Counted from the first letter of the stretch, positions 8,749-16,685 are shown. The stretch is DNA of 32,714 nucleotides from G021776435 sp046756245 (GCA_046756245.1 JBHHVZ010000023.1:1-32714); one strand, 5' to 3'. Notes: generated by a model not told the origin, from the letters alone. A program made the numbers and translations.

Positions 8749-9456
8749 ATGCGCAAAATTCCGAACGCCCCCATCGACAAAGCCGATACATCGGAAAAAG
8801 CTGGAAAACCCGGGGCTGCGGGCGACCCCCGTCTCGACGGAAGGACGCGGTCGACGCTCCTCGACCTCCTGAAACGCCAAGGCGAGCAGTCCGCCGGCGC
8901 GCTGGGCGCGGCTTTGGGCGTCACGCCCATGGCGGCGCGGCTACACCTTTACGCGCTTGAAGCCGAGGGTCTGGTGACGGCGCGCTCGGAAGCGAAAGGG
9001 CGCGGACGGCCGACAAAGCTCTGGATGTTGACGGATGACGCGGCTCGGGTCTTTCCCGACGCGCATCAGGACCTTGCGGTCGAGATGATCGAATCCGTCG
9101 AGGGCCTTTTCGGCGCGGCGGGCCTCGCCCGGCTCATTCGGAAACACGGCGACAAACAGCGCAAGATTTATGGCGAGAAACTCGGCGGCGCAAAAACGCC
9201 GGGCGAGCGCGTCAGGCGCCTCGCCAAAGCGCGCGCCGACGAAGGCTATATGGCCGAGGCCAAACGCGACGGGCGCGACTGGCTGCTGATTGAAAACCAT
9301 TGCCCGATCTGTTCGGCGGCGAAGGCCTGCACTAACCTCTGTGCAAACGAGCTGAAAGTTTTTCAGGACGTTCTCGGGCCTGACGTTTCCATCGCCCGCG
9401 AAGAACATATCCTCGCCGGGGCGAGACGATGCGTTTATCGGGTGACGACTCGCTGA
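8749..9456 (+). CDS. Winged-helix transcriptional regulator with C-terminal cysteine cluster (SufR-like)
   Basis: 235 residues. An N-terminal winged helix (about 30-88: RSTLLDLLKRQGEQSAGALGAALG, PMAARLHLYALEAEGLV, GRGRPTKLWMLT) binds DNA. The C-terminal half has the cysteine pattern HCPICSAAKACTNLC (about 184-198) and a final ARRCVYRV, as in SufR and related DeoR/ArsR-type regulators that sense iron-sulfur clusters. The spacing within the cluster (CxxC, then C and C) differs a little from classical SufR, so the ligand could also be a bare metal. No suf genes are nearby; the partner is the divergent VOC gene. The ATG start at 8749 has only a weak ribosome site. Confidence 0.75.
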   Translation: MRKIPNAPIDKADTSEKAGKPGAAGDPRLDGRTRSTLLDLLKRQGEQSAGALGAALGVTPMAARLHLYALEAEGLVTARSEAKGRGRPTKLWMLTDDAARVFPDAHQDLAVEMIESVEGLFGAAGLARLIRKHGDKQRKIYGEKLGGAKTPGERVRRLAKARADEGYMAEAKRDGRDWLLIENHCPICSAAKACTNLCANELKVFQDVLGPDVSIAREEHILAGARRCVYRVTTR

Positions 9457-9479
9457 CTCCAGAATGCAGACAGTCTGGT

Positions 9480-9974
9480 TTAAGTCGCCTTCGCCTTGCC
9501 GAACTTCCCTCCGAGCAGCGCATCGAGCGAAAACGCGCCGGGCCCACGCGCCAGCACGAGCAGAAGCGGCGCGGCCCAAAGAAGGTGCATGGACCAGTTG
9601 CCGTTCGCCATCAAAAGCTGTTCGGGAAAAACATAGAACTGGATGAACGCCGTCATCGCCAGAAGGCCGAGCGCCGCGCCGCGCGAAATCAGCCCGAACA
9701 CCAAAAGGATCGGCAGAAAAAATTCGCCAAGCGCGGCGAGATGCGCCGCCGCGGGGGCGATGGCTTCGGGAATGCCGAACTCGTACTGAAACAGATACAC
9801 CTTCGAGTCCTTCACCGCGAAGAGGTTCCAGTTAACGCCGAGAAATTCGCCGCCGTCGAGCTTGGTCTGGCCCGACCGCCAGAAAGGAACGGCCGCGGCG
9901 AAGCGCGCGACAAAGGCGAGAAGCGCGTAGGGAATCGCCTCCGCCAGATCGATGAATTTCTGATAAGCCCGCAT
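9480..9974 (-). CDS. DoxX-family membrane protein of the bufferin operon (BufD-like)
   Basis: 164 residues with four hydrophobic helices typical of DoxX (about 15-35, 72-92, 96-116 and 128-148) and the family feature RFAAAVPFWRSGQTKLDGG near the N-terminus. It is the last gene of the four-gene bufABC-doxX cluster, 25 bp after bufC. DoxX-family genes are a regular part of bufferin operons, where they are assigned to the membrane; their exact chemistry is not settled. It ends 24 bp from the convergent regulator gene at 9456, so the operon boundary is clear. Confidence 0.85.
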   Translation of the reverse strand: MRAYQKFIDLAEAIPYALLAFVARFAAAVPFWRSGQTKLDGGEFLGVNWNLFAVKDSKVYLFQYEFGIPEAIAPAAAHLAALGEFFLPILLVFGLISRGAALGLLAMTAFIQFYVFPEQLLMANGNWSMHLLWAAPLLLVLARGPGAFSLDALLGGKFGKAKAT

Positions 9975-9999
9975 TTCGGTTCTCCCTGATGAAGATTAA

Positions 10000-10761
10000 T
10001 TACGCATCGACGCCGACGATTATCTGATGCGCGAAGAGCGCCTGAAACGCCGATTGAGGATCAAGCGCCGGCTCTTTCGACATCCCTGCTGCGAGCGCAG
10101 CGTCGATTGCGTCGCCGTTCGACAACGCCTCAATAAAGGCGATGACGCCGGACGAAACCGTCGTTACGACGACATCGCGGACCGGCCGCGCCACGACAAT
10201 ATTTTCGGTTCCCTCAAACGTCGCCGGAGCAGGATTTTCAGCCGTCCTGTTGTGGCGCCAGATCGAGGCGGCCGGATGCGCCGACGCCAGCAACCGCAAT
10301 GACGGATGAAGCGCAAACCGCAGTCCGCCCGGATCGTCGCCGATCATCGCTGTTATCGCGTCGGGCGCCAGCGGCTGGGCGTCGGCCGCGTGATAGGCTT
10401 CAAGCCAGGCGATTTCGAGACGCGCCACATCGGCGAGATAGGAAAGCTTTCGCGCCGGCTCGAAAGTTTCGAGAAACGCCGGCAATTCGTCGCCGTAGAG
10501 GGTGATGAGCTGCGAAAACGGCGGGTGGGCGTGAAAATATTCGTGGGCGAGATATTTGAAAAACCCTTCGCCGACGAGCTTTTCCACGACGGGAAATTTC
10601 GCCGCCAGCGCCTTGGAGAGCGCCGAGCGCACATTGTTGCGGTAAATCGCCAGCCCCGCTTCGACGCGCGCCGGTTCGCCGATAAAAATCGGCGCGTCCT
10701 TCACCGGCTCGCGCGATTTCAGAATCTGCGCGAACCTATCGAAATAGTCGCGGTCAGACAT
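10000..10761 (-). CDS. bufC: BufC/HvfC-like partner protein of a multinuclear iron enzyme
   Basis: 253 residues of the DUF2063 / HvfC type. The family N-terminus is clear: FAQILKSREPV, GLAIYRNNVRSALSKALAAKFPVVEKLVGEGFF and FHAHPPFSQLITLYGDELPAFLE; the middle (about 105-123) reads LSYLADVARLEIAWLEAYHAAD. These proteins are required with the MNIO enzyme for precursor modification and are thought to bind and present the precursor. The ATG at 10761 overlaps the bufB stop by 8 bp, so the two are translationally coupled and probably act as a complex. The old label of DNA-binding protein for this family is not supported by anything I see. Confidence 0.9.
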   Translation of the reverse strand: MSDRDYFDRFAQILKSREPVKDAPIFIGEPARVEAGLAIYRNNVRSALSKALAAKFPVVEKLVGEGFFKYLAHEYFHAHPPFSQLITLYGDELPAFLETFEPARKLSYLADVARLEIAWLEAYHAADAQPLAPDAITAMIGDDPGGLRFALHPSLRLLASAHPAASIWRHNRTAENPAPATFEGTENIVVARPVRDVVVTTVSSGVIAFIEALSNGDAIDAALAAGMSKEPALDPQSAFQALFAHQIIVGVDA

Positions 10762-11638
10762 TTTCCGTTATGATTTCGCTTTTGCGCGCCCTGGGGACGG
10801 CGCCTTCCATCAGGCTTCGCGCGCGCGCCGCTTCGTCGAGAAGAACGTCAAGCGCAGGAACGTCGGTGTCCCATTCGACGAGGGTCGGCCGGGGGCCGGC
10901 GCGTTTGATGAATCGCGCGTACAGCGCGCCGACTTCCGCGCACATGCGCGAACCGTGATCGTCGATTCTGATCTCATAGCCGTCGAGATGATCGACCGCA
11001 TGGCCGGCCAGATGAATTTCGCCCACATACGCCGGATCGATCGCATCGATAAATGCTTCGGCGTCGAAGCCGAGATTACAGGCGCTCACATAGACGTTGT
11101 TGATGTCGAACAAAATGCCGCAACCGGTGCGCCGCGCGAGATCGTTGAGCGCTTCCGGCAGGGGAATTTCGGCCGCGACGTCGAGATATTGCGATGGATT
11201 TTCGATCAGTATGCGCCGCCCCAGAACGTCCTGCGTTCTTTCGACATTATCGGCGAGGCGCGCGAATGTTTCCCTGGTGATCGGCGGCGCCAGCAGGTCG
11301 TGATAGTAAGCCCCCTCATGCGCCCCCCAGGCGAGATGTTCTGAAACAATCGCCGGATTATAGCGCTGAACGACGTCCTTGAGGCGCGTCAGATGTTCTT
11401 CGTTAAGCGGATCGACGCCGGCGAGCGACAGGCTGACGCCATGCACCGATAGCGGAAACTGTTCGCAGATTGCGGAAAGCCAGGCGTGCGGCGGGCCGCC
11501 CGCGCCCATGAAATTCTCCGCATGCACCTCAAAAAAATCCACGCCCGGGGGACGCGCCAGCACGTCCCGGTAATGGGCCGGCTTAAGGCTGATCCCGACG
11601 CTGTGCGCCGGGATCAAAGGTGTGTCGTTCGTCGTCAA
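10754..11638 (-). CDS. bufB: Multinuclear non-heme iron-dependent oxidative enzyme (MNIO, DUF692) BufB
   Basis: About 294 residues. MNIO enzymes modify cysteines of ribosomally made precursors; in bufferins they produce thiooxazole-type groups that bind copper. A TIM-barrel with family motifs is visible: VGISLKPAHYRDVL, FFEVHAENF, SVHGVSLSL, VSEHLAW, ILIENPSQYL, GILFDINNVYVSACNLG, GEIHLAGH, IDDHGSRM and PTLVEWDTDVP, supplying the His/Glu/Asp iron ligands. No ATG fits; I chose TTG at 11638, four bases after the bufA stop, because the protein then begins about a dozen residues before VGISLK as in relatives. A TTG eight codons later is the alternative. The frame stays open upstream through bufA, but that reading is a shadow. 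Confidence 0.93.
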   Translation of the reverse strand: MTTNDTPLIPAHSVGISLKPAHYRDVLARPPGVDFFEVHAENFMGAGGPPHAWLSAICEQFPLSVHGVSLSLAGVDPLNEEHLTRLKDVVQRYNPAIVSEHLAWGAHEGAYYHDLLAPPITRETFARLADNVERTQDVLGRRILIENPSQYLDVAAEIPLPEALNDLARRTGCGILFDINNVYVSACNLGFDAEAFIDAIDPAYVGEIHLAGHAVDHLDGYEIRIDDHGSRMCAEVGALYARFIKRAGPRPTLVEWDTDVPALDVLLDEAARARSLMEGAVPRARKSEIITENV

Positions 11639-11642
11639 TGCC

Positions 11643-11939
11643 TTACGCTTCCGGAAGGTCGCGATCGAGTTCTTCCAGGCTGCCCGCGCGACCGCCGGGA
11701 ACGCTGGTGCTTTCGCAAGTGCCCGAGGGAACCAGCTTCCAGGCGTTGCCCTGATAGTCGACAGTCGAGGTGCCTTCGCACGACGTGCCGGGGCCGGCCG
11801 CACAGTCATTCTCGCCAGCGAGCGCGATGCCGTAACACTTTTCCATGTCGCTGGCGCTGGCGGGCGCAGCGGCGGTCAGCGCGGCGGCGGCCGTGATCGA
11901 CGCGGCCAGAACGGTTTTCGAAATTGCAGATTTCGTCAT
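11643..11939 (-). CDS. bufA: Bufferin precursor peptide BufA (DUF2282), secreted
   Basis: 98 residues. A Sec-type signal peptide (KTVLAASITAAAALTAAAPASAS, cleavage expected near residue 30) precedes a core with four conserved cysteines: Cys35 (KCYGIA), Cys46 (NDCAAGPGT), Cys54 (SCEGTSTVDYQGNAWK) and Cys75 (GTCES). This is the pattern of DUF2282 bufferins, in which cysteines are modified by BufB and the exported peptide binds copper in the periplasm. The start at 11939 is supported by AAAGGAG 11 nt upstream, a slightly long spacing. It heads the operon and is separated from bufB by 4 bp. After Cys75 it carries an acidic tail (GSLEELDRDLPEA). Confidence 0.92.
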   Translation of the reverse strand: MTKSAISKTVLAASITAAAALTAAAPASASDMEKCYGIALAGENDCAAGPGTSCEGTSTVDYQGNAWKLVPSGTCESTSVPGGRAGSLEELDRDLPEA

Positions 11940-12086
11940 CGGATCGTTTTCTCCTTTAAGCGATGATCTCCCGGCGAACTCAACGCAACGGCCGGTTGCG
12001 CGTGAAGATACGAACGCCCCTTCTACATACAAGTCACGTCCTCTCACGAGCGGGTGACCCGTCCGAAAGGCGCACGCGATTGCGAT

Positions 12087-13904
12087 TCACTGTGATTGCA
12101 ATCCTTCGCGTTTGAGTTCCAACGCCAGCCATTCGTCCTCAGCTCGCGCCAATGCGGCTTCTGTTTTCTCAAGCATGGCGGCGGCGTTTTCGAACGCTTT
12201 TCCGTCGCGTTCGTAAAACTCCGGATCCGCAAGCTTTTTTTTCAGTTTTGTAACCTCTGCTTCCAGCGCCGCGATGCGGCCGGGAAGCTGTTCAAGCGCG
12301 TATTTCTCTTTGTAGCTGAGTTTTCCAGTATTTGATTTCGATTCGACAGCGAGGTTTTTTTCGCGTTCCTGCTTTTCGGACCTTGGCGCGGCCGGAAATG
12401 CTTGAGGAGTAGAACCGCGCTGAACCAGCATGTCGGAATAGCCGCCCGCATATTCGCGCCAGCGCCCAGGCCGGCCGTCAGGATCGGGCGCGACGACCGA
12501 TGTGACAATGCGGTCGAGAAAGCTGCGGTCGTGGCTTACGAGAAGCAGCGTACCCGGATAACCGGCGATCGTTTCTTCAAGAAGATCGAGGGTTTCAAGG
12601 TCGAGATCGTTCGTGGGCTCGTCGAGAATAAGCAGATTAGACGGTTTGGCGAGCGTCGCGGCAAGCGCCAGCCGGCCGCGTTCGCCGCCTGACAGCGCCT
12701 TCACTGGCGCGCGCCACTGCTCGGGCGCGAACAGGAAATCCCTTAGATAAGTCGCAGCATGGAGTTTTCGCCCGGCGATCGTCACCCAGTCGCCGCGACC
12801 GTCTGTTATCGCATCGGCGACGCGCATATCCGGTTCGAGACTGGCGCGGCGCTGGTCGAGCGACGCGATTTCGAGATTCGTCCCAAGTCTTATGGCGCCT
12901 GAATCCGGCGCCAGCGCGCCGCTAAGAAGGCTGACGAGCGTCGTCTTGCCGGCCCCGTTCGGCCCGACAAACCCGACGCGGTCGCCGCGGGCGATCTCGA
13001 TCGAAAAATCCCTGACCACAGCCCGGCCCGAAAAACTCTTTGTCAGGTTCTCGGCGACGACGGCGCGCTTGCCGGAAATTTTGCCGGCGTTCAGGGAGAA
13101 CTGCACGGCGCCAGGCGGACGGCGGGAGTGGCGACGTTCGTTTCGCAAATCTTTCAGCGCGCGCAACCGGCGCATGTTCCGGCGCCGGCGCGCCGTAACC
13201 CCGTAACGGATCCAGTCCTCTTCGGCGGCGATCTTGCGGTCGCGCTTATGGCGCGCGGTTTTCTCTTCTTCGAGAAACTTGTCGCGCCACGTCTCGAAAC
13301 CGGAAAATCCCATGGGCGCCGCGCGGGTTACGCCGCGGTCGATCCAGACGGTTCGTTCGGACAGGACCTCGAGAAAGCGCCTGTCGTGGCTGATCACAAC
13401 AAGCGCCGCACGACCCGTCGCCAGACGATTCTCGAGCATCTCGATCGCCGGCAGGTCGAGATGGTTGGTCGGCTCGTCGAGCAGCAATACGTCCGGATCG
13501 CCCGCCAGCGCACGGGCTATGGCGGCCCGGCGCGCTTCTCCGCCGGAAAGCGTTTCGCAGCGCGCGTTCGCGGCAAGGCCGAAATCGTTCAGCATGCGCG
13601 CCGCCTCATGCGGGTCGACCGTCGGCGGCGGGCCGGCGGCGGCGTAAGCGCCGACGGTCTCAAAACCGGCCAGATCCGGCTCCTGCGGCAGATAGCTGAT
13701 CCGCACGCCCGGCTTGACGATGCGTTCGCCGCCGTCAGGCTCGACCAGCCCCGCCGCGATCTTCAGCAGCGTCGTCTTGCCGGATCCATTGCGCCCGACC
13801 AGCGCGATGCGGTCGCGCGGCCTCACCGCCAGCGATGCATTTTCGAACAGGGGCTCGCCGCCAAATGTCAGGCGTACGCCATCGAGCAGAAGCAGAGGCG
13901 GCAT
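12087..13904 (-). CDS. uup: ABC-F ATPase, Uup type
   Basis: 605 residues with two ATPase domains in one chain and no membrane segments. The first Walker A is GRNGSGKTT (38-46), with signature LSGGEARR and Walker B DVLLLDEPTNHLD; the second Walker A is GPNGAGKTT (about 313), with LSGGERGR and LLILDEPTNDLD. The linker between them is Arg/Lys-rich (RYGVTARRRRNMRRLRALKDLR). The C-terminus (about 525-605) is a charged coiled coil (LPGRIAALEAEVTKLKKKLAD...), the feature that separates Uup from other ABC-F proteins. Uup binds branched DNA and influences ribosome function and transposon excision in Escherichia coli; the role here is inferred. It is probably monocistronic. Confidence 0.92.
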   Translation of the reverse strand: MPPLLLLDGVRLTFGGEPLFENASLAVRPRDRIALVGRNGSGKTTLLKIAAGLVEPDGGERIVKPGVRISYLPQEPDLAGFETVGAYAAAGPPPTVDPHEAARMLNDFGLAANARCETLSGGEARRAAIARALAGDPDVLLLDEPTNHLDLPAIEMLENRLATGRAALVVISHDRRFLEVLSERTVWIDRGVTRAAPMGFSGFETWRDKFLEEEKTARHKRDRKIAAEEDWIRYGVTARRRRNMRRLRALKDLRNERRHSRRPPGAVQFSLNAGKISGKRAVVAENLTKSFSGRAVVRDFSIEIARGDRVGFVGPNGAGKTTLVSLLSGALAPDSGAIRLGTNLEIASLDQRRASLEPDMRVADAITDGRGDWVTIAGRKLHAATYLRDFLFAPEQWRAPVKALSGGERGRLALAATLAKPSNLLILDEPTNDLDLETLDLLEETIAGYPGTLLLVSHDRSFLDRIVTSVVAPDPDGRPGRWREYAGGYSDMLVQRGSTPQAFPAAPRSEKQEREKNLAVESKSNTGKLSYKEKYALEQLPGRIAALEAEVTKLKKKLADPEFYERDGKAFENAAAMLEKTEAALARAEDEWLALELKREGLQSQ

Positions 13905-14019
13905 GGTTGGCTGTCAGTCCTCACGGTTGCGGAGCGGCGCCCCGGAGGCTCCGTCCATAGCGGCCGGCGTGCGCCCCGGCAATCGAAGCAGGTTTTCCTC
14001 GGCGTAAAGCGCTGTTACG

Positions 14020-14054
14020 GTTTTTGTGACATAATCGCCCTGCGTCACAAAAAC
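14020..14054. promoter_or_regulatory. Probable operator of the HTH gene: 11-bp inverted repeat
   Basis: GTTTTTGTGAC (14020-14030) and GTCACAAAAAC (14044-14054) are perfect arms separated by 13 bp. The spacer begins ATAAT, a plausible -10 element, and the site ends 14 bp before the start of the HTH gene at 14069. This arrangement suits autorepression by that regulator. Confidence 0.6.
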
Positions 14055-14068
14055 GCGACATTAGAATC

Positions 14069-14647
14069 ATGACTGAAAGCCACCCTCTGAAAGCCTATCT
14101 GCAGGACGCCGGCGAGACCGTCAGCGCCTTCGCCCGGCGTGCCTGCGTGTCGCGCCAGACCCTCTACCGGATCATCGCCGGCGAACAAATTCCCAAACCG
14201 GCCCTGGCGCGGCGCATCGTCGAAGCGACCGGAGAAACCGTCGCGCTGGCGGACCTTTACGTTCACGCCTGCGAGACGGAAACCCGGCCGATAGCCGATT
14301 TCACCACCCGTCGCCCGGACGCGCCGGAGCTTAACGAGTCGCTGCTGGCGTTAACGCTGGATCTGGTCACCCGCTGCCTCAGGCCTGCGGCCGAACCGCC
14401 CCTGCCCGCGGAGGCGCTGGCGATGGCGAGCGAGGCGATGGCCAACACCTATACGGCGCTGTCGCGGGTCACGACTCGTCGGGGTCAGGCTCGTCTCGCT
14501 CAAGCTCTTCGGCCAGTTCTCGAAGAAATTCTGAAAGAGTACGCGGCCCCTCCGCCTCCGGCCCGTCATCTTGATCAGGCGGCGGCGGCGGCTGCAGCGA
14601 TTTACTACCGCTGCCTGCCGCTCCGCGAGCAGCAGGCAGGCCGATAA
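14069..14647 (+). CDS. XRE/YdaS-like helix-turn-helix regulator
   Basis: 192 residues. The N-terminal 60 residues form a lambda-repressor-like HTH (LKAYLQDAGETVSAFARRACVSRQTLYRIIAGEQIPKPALARRIVEATG), with the recognition helix at about SRQTLYRIIAG. The rest is helical with no known domain. The ATG at 14069 lies just after a perfect inverted repeat that is likely its operator. The last about 60 residues (alanine- and proline-rich) overlap an opposing ORF at 14469-14747, and third-position GC falls there, so the true C-terminus may be of recent origin or the opposing ORF may be real. Prophage- or element-type regulator is possible; no integrase is nearby. Confidence 0.75.
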   Translation: MTESHPLKAYLQDAGETVSAFARRACVSRQTLYRIIAGEQIPKPALARRIVEATGETVALADLYVHACETETRPIADFTTRRPDAPELNESLLALTLDLVTRCLRPAAEPPLPAEALAMASEAMANTYTALSRVTTRRGQARLAQALRPVLEEILKEYAAPPPPARHLDQAAAAAAAIYYRCLPLREQQAGR

Positions 14648-14747
14648 GCGCAGCCGAACGCATCGCGGCTTCCCGAGCCCTGCGTTTGGCCAGCCGCCAC
14701 ATATTTCTACCTATACGGGCAGCATAAACGTCTTCTTCGCGCGTCAT
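14469..14747 (-). CDS. Possible small protein opposing the HTH gene
   Basis: 92 residues: a basic N-terminus (NMWRLAKRRAREAAMRSAA), a proline-rich linker (QPPPPPDQDD) and an acidic amphipathic C-terminus (TLSEFLRELAEELERDEPDPDES). That helix-rich ending looks more like a real protein than a shadow. GGGAA lies 9 nt upstream of the ATG at 14747. It overlaps the 3' 179 bp of the HTH gene tail to tail. Third-position GC does not discriminate between the two strands here (both near 54% by my hand count). I report it as uncertain. Confidence 0.4.
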   Translation of the reverse strand: MTREEDVYAARIGRNMWRLAKRRAREAAMRSAALIGLPAARGAAGSGSKSLQPPPPPDQDDGPEAEGPRTLSEFLRELAEELERDEPDPDES

Positions 14748-14850
14748 GTCTAATAATTCCCGTTATACGCGAAAAATATCATATCACTCGCGCCGAGTCA
14801 CCTTACCGTCGTCGCCATTGAAGTCCCAACCAAACAGAAAGGGAAATATC

Positions 14851-15165
14851 ATGGCGAAAGACATCCGTAAGGAACAACTGGCTCTGCTCCGTATTGAAAA
14901 GCAAATAGCAGGCCTTGCGGCTACTGTAGCGATTGGCGCGACAGCAGCCAAGGCTGCGGATGGGAAGCTTCATGCAACCGCAGCGAGTGACGCATACGCC
15001 GATATTCAAGCAGCGGTAGTCAATCTTGCTGAGTTGGTTTCAACTGTCCATGAGACTTTGGAGGCTCATGTGCAAGACGTCGGCGCAAAGTCCCTTAATG
15101 CGATTGGCGGCGTGCCTAAAGAACCTATCTCGGAGAGCGTTCGATCAGTTCTGGGGCTTGGATAA
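14851..15165 (+). CDS. Hypothetical 104-aa helical protein in a low-GC patch
   Basis: Start ATG 14851 has AAAGGGAAATATC upstream. The protein is alanine-rich and helical (RKEQLALLRIEKQIAGLAATVAIGATAAKAAD..., DAYADIQAAVVNLAELVSTVHETLEAHVQ) without membrane segments, signal or known motif. The size and the immediately following membrane gene are reminiscent of small structural or lysis-region phage proteins, but that is impression only. Base composition is about 50% GC against the clearly higher GC of flanking genes, suggesting horizontal origin. Its stop TAA (15163-15165) overlaps the region where the downstream membrane protein must begin. Confidence 0.65.
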   Translation: MAKDIRKEQLALLRIEKQIAGLAATVAIGATAAKAADGKLHATAASDAYADIQAAVVNLAELVSTVHETLEAHVQDVGAKSLNAIGGVPKEPISESVRSVLGLG

Positions 15166-15569
15166 CCATTTCGATTTATGCGGCGCTGCTTTGCGCCGCA
15201 ATTATCCTTGCTCGCCTATCGCGGTCGCGACAGATTGTTGCGGCCGCGTATCTTTTAACGGCGGGTTGGCTGTTGGCTATCTTCGCCTGGTGGAGCTTTG
15301 GCCGCCAGATTCATGAATGGGCCTACGCGCCGATCGATCTCGCGCTGGCCATTTTCTTCTGGCGCATGTCCAGAGGACACTGGTTTCCCGTTCCGTTGTT
15401 TTTCGTTCACGCCCTGCAGGTTCTTTATTATCCGTATGCGGCGTTAATAGATGTGACGCCCTGGTGGCTCGCCGCGTTTCTCAATCGCATATTTGAAGCA
15501 GAAATTGCTTATATCCTTGTATGCGCCATTTACCGAATTGTACGCATGCGAAAGTTGCATCCGGAATAA
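15162..15569 (+). CDS. Hypothetical membrane protein with unusual or unknown start
   Basis: Four hydrophobic segments are evident: ITISIYAALLCAAIILARL, IVAAAYLLTAGWLLAIFAWW, IDLALAIFFW with PVPLFFVHALQVLYYPYAALI, and FEAEIAYILVCAIYRIV; the C-terminus is basic (RMRKLHPE). The first ATG/GTG/TTG in frame is TTG 15273, which would delete the first helix and cut the second. Upstream of it the frame is open to 15120 with no canonical start. The likeliest translation start is a rare ATA or ATT near the upstream stop (ATA 15162, ATT 15168), by termination-reinitiation, or a -1 frameshift at GGGG (15153-15156). I place the start at 15162 as a guess. Confidence 0.55.
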   Translation: MTISIYAALLCAAIILARLSRSRQIVAAAYLLTAGWLLAIFAWWSFGRQIHEWAYAPIDLALAIFFWRMSRGHWFPVPLFFVHALQVLYYPYAALIDVTPWWLAAFLNRIFEAEIAYILVCAIYRIVRMRKLHPE

Positions 15570-15644
15570 TTTCGCACGAAGCAGAACCCGGTCTCGAAAC
15601 CCAATCGTCTCGAGGCGCTCAAGCCGACGGCGCAATACAAGACT

Positions 15645-16685
15645 TCAGGAAAACAGCTTTCCCCACGCGCGGCGCGACCGTTTTTTCCAGGCGCCGCGGT
15701 GATAAGCGTCGGAAACGATCAGCGGCGCGACCGAACTCGCTTCGGCGAACACCATCTGTTCAAGCGCGGTGTCTACCTTGCCCCATGAACACGCCTCTTT
15801 GAGGGTCGAGGACGAGCACGCGCCGTCGCGCATGTCGGCCACCGTGATTTGCACGGCGTATTTGTGCATCTCTACATCCTCATGCCCGAGTATCTCGGCG
15901 CAGACGACCGTATCCTGAACGAAATTTTTCGGAACGCCGCCGCCGATCATGAAGAGACCCGACGTTCCCGCCCTGATCTTGATTTCCGTCAGTTCACGGA
16001 AATCTGCGATGGAATCAACCGCAACATAAGACATGTCGGCTTTGATCCGCTCCGCCTGGTGCTTGACGAGCCCGAATCCGGCCGAGGAATCCGAAAAGGC
16101 CGGGCAGAAAATCGGGACGCCGGCTTTGTAGGCTTCCTCAATGAGCGAGCCTTCTTTTTTCGCGGCGCCGGCGGCCAGCCATTCGCCCATGGCGCGGATA
16201 AAGGCGCGCGAGGAGATCGGGCCGGTCGGCAGCGAGTCGGCGATTTCCTTGATCGTCGCATCGCAGGCCTGCAGATCTTCCTCGTCGATATAGGTGTCGT
16301 AAATGCGGTCGATATAATGGTCGCGCAATTCCCTATCGTCGGGAATTTCTTTCGCCTGATAATGCCTGAACCCGAGCGCCTCAAAGAAGTCCATGTCGAC
16401 GATCGACGCGCCCGTTGCGACGACGGCGTCAATCATGTTGCAGCGGACCATATCGCGCCACACATGCATGCAGCCCCCGGCCGAAGTAGAGCCGGCCAGG
16501 GTCAGAAAGATCGAACAGTCCCTGTCTTCAAGCGCTGTGTTGAATATGCGCGCAGCGCGCGCCGCATCGCGTGAGGTGAACGACATCTTCTCCCAGGCGT
16601 CGATTATCGGACGCGCGTCGAACGAAGCAATGTCGATATGGTCTACCGGCGTGCTCAGCAGTTCGGCTTTGCGGTTGTCAGCCAT
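15645..16685 (-). CDS. Deoxyhypusine-synthase-like protein (putative homospermidine synthase type)
   Basis: 346 residues of the deoxyhypusine synthase fold. Family segments include LAGSTSAGGCMHVWRDMV, VATGASIVDMDFFEALG, GVPIFCPAFSDSSAGFG, GGGVPKNFVQDT and KEACSWGKVD near residue 315, whose lysine is the position of the imine-forming catalytic lysine. Bacteria lack the eIF5A substrate; bacterial members are thought to act on free amines, for example making homospermidine from putrescine with NAD. A basic amino-acid decarboxylase gene lies 1.7 kb upstream on the same strand, consistent with a polyamine role. A terminator separates it from the desaturase, so it has its own promoter. The true substrate cannot be read from sequence. 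Confidence 0.85.
   Translation of the reverse strand: MADNRKAELLSTPVDHIDIASFDARPIIDAWEKMSFTSRDAARAARIFNTALEDRDCSIFLTLAGSTSAGGCMHVWRDMVRCNMIDAVVATGASIVDMDFFEALGFRHYQAKEIPDDRELRDHYIDRIYDTYIDEEDLQACDATIKEIADSLPTGPISSRAFIRAMGEWLAAGAAKKEGSLIEEAYKAGVPIFCPAFSDSSAGFGLVKHQAERIKADMSYVAVDSIADFRELTEIKIRAGTSGLFMIGGGVPKNFVQDTVVCAEILGHEDVEMHKYAVQITVADMRDGACSSSTLKEACSWGKVDTALEQMVFAEASSVAPLIVSDAYHRGAWKKRSRRAWGKLFS

Noticed and set aside
11940..12086. ECF-sigma-type promoter before bufA
   Set aside because: GTGACTT and CGTATC can be picked out, but the spacing is 18 bp and the match is too weak to list as a feature.
13128..14072. 314-codon plus-strand ORF
   Set aside because: Antisense to the ABC-F gene and crossing the HTH operator; no family features.
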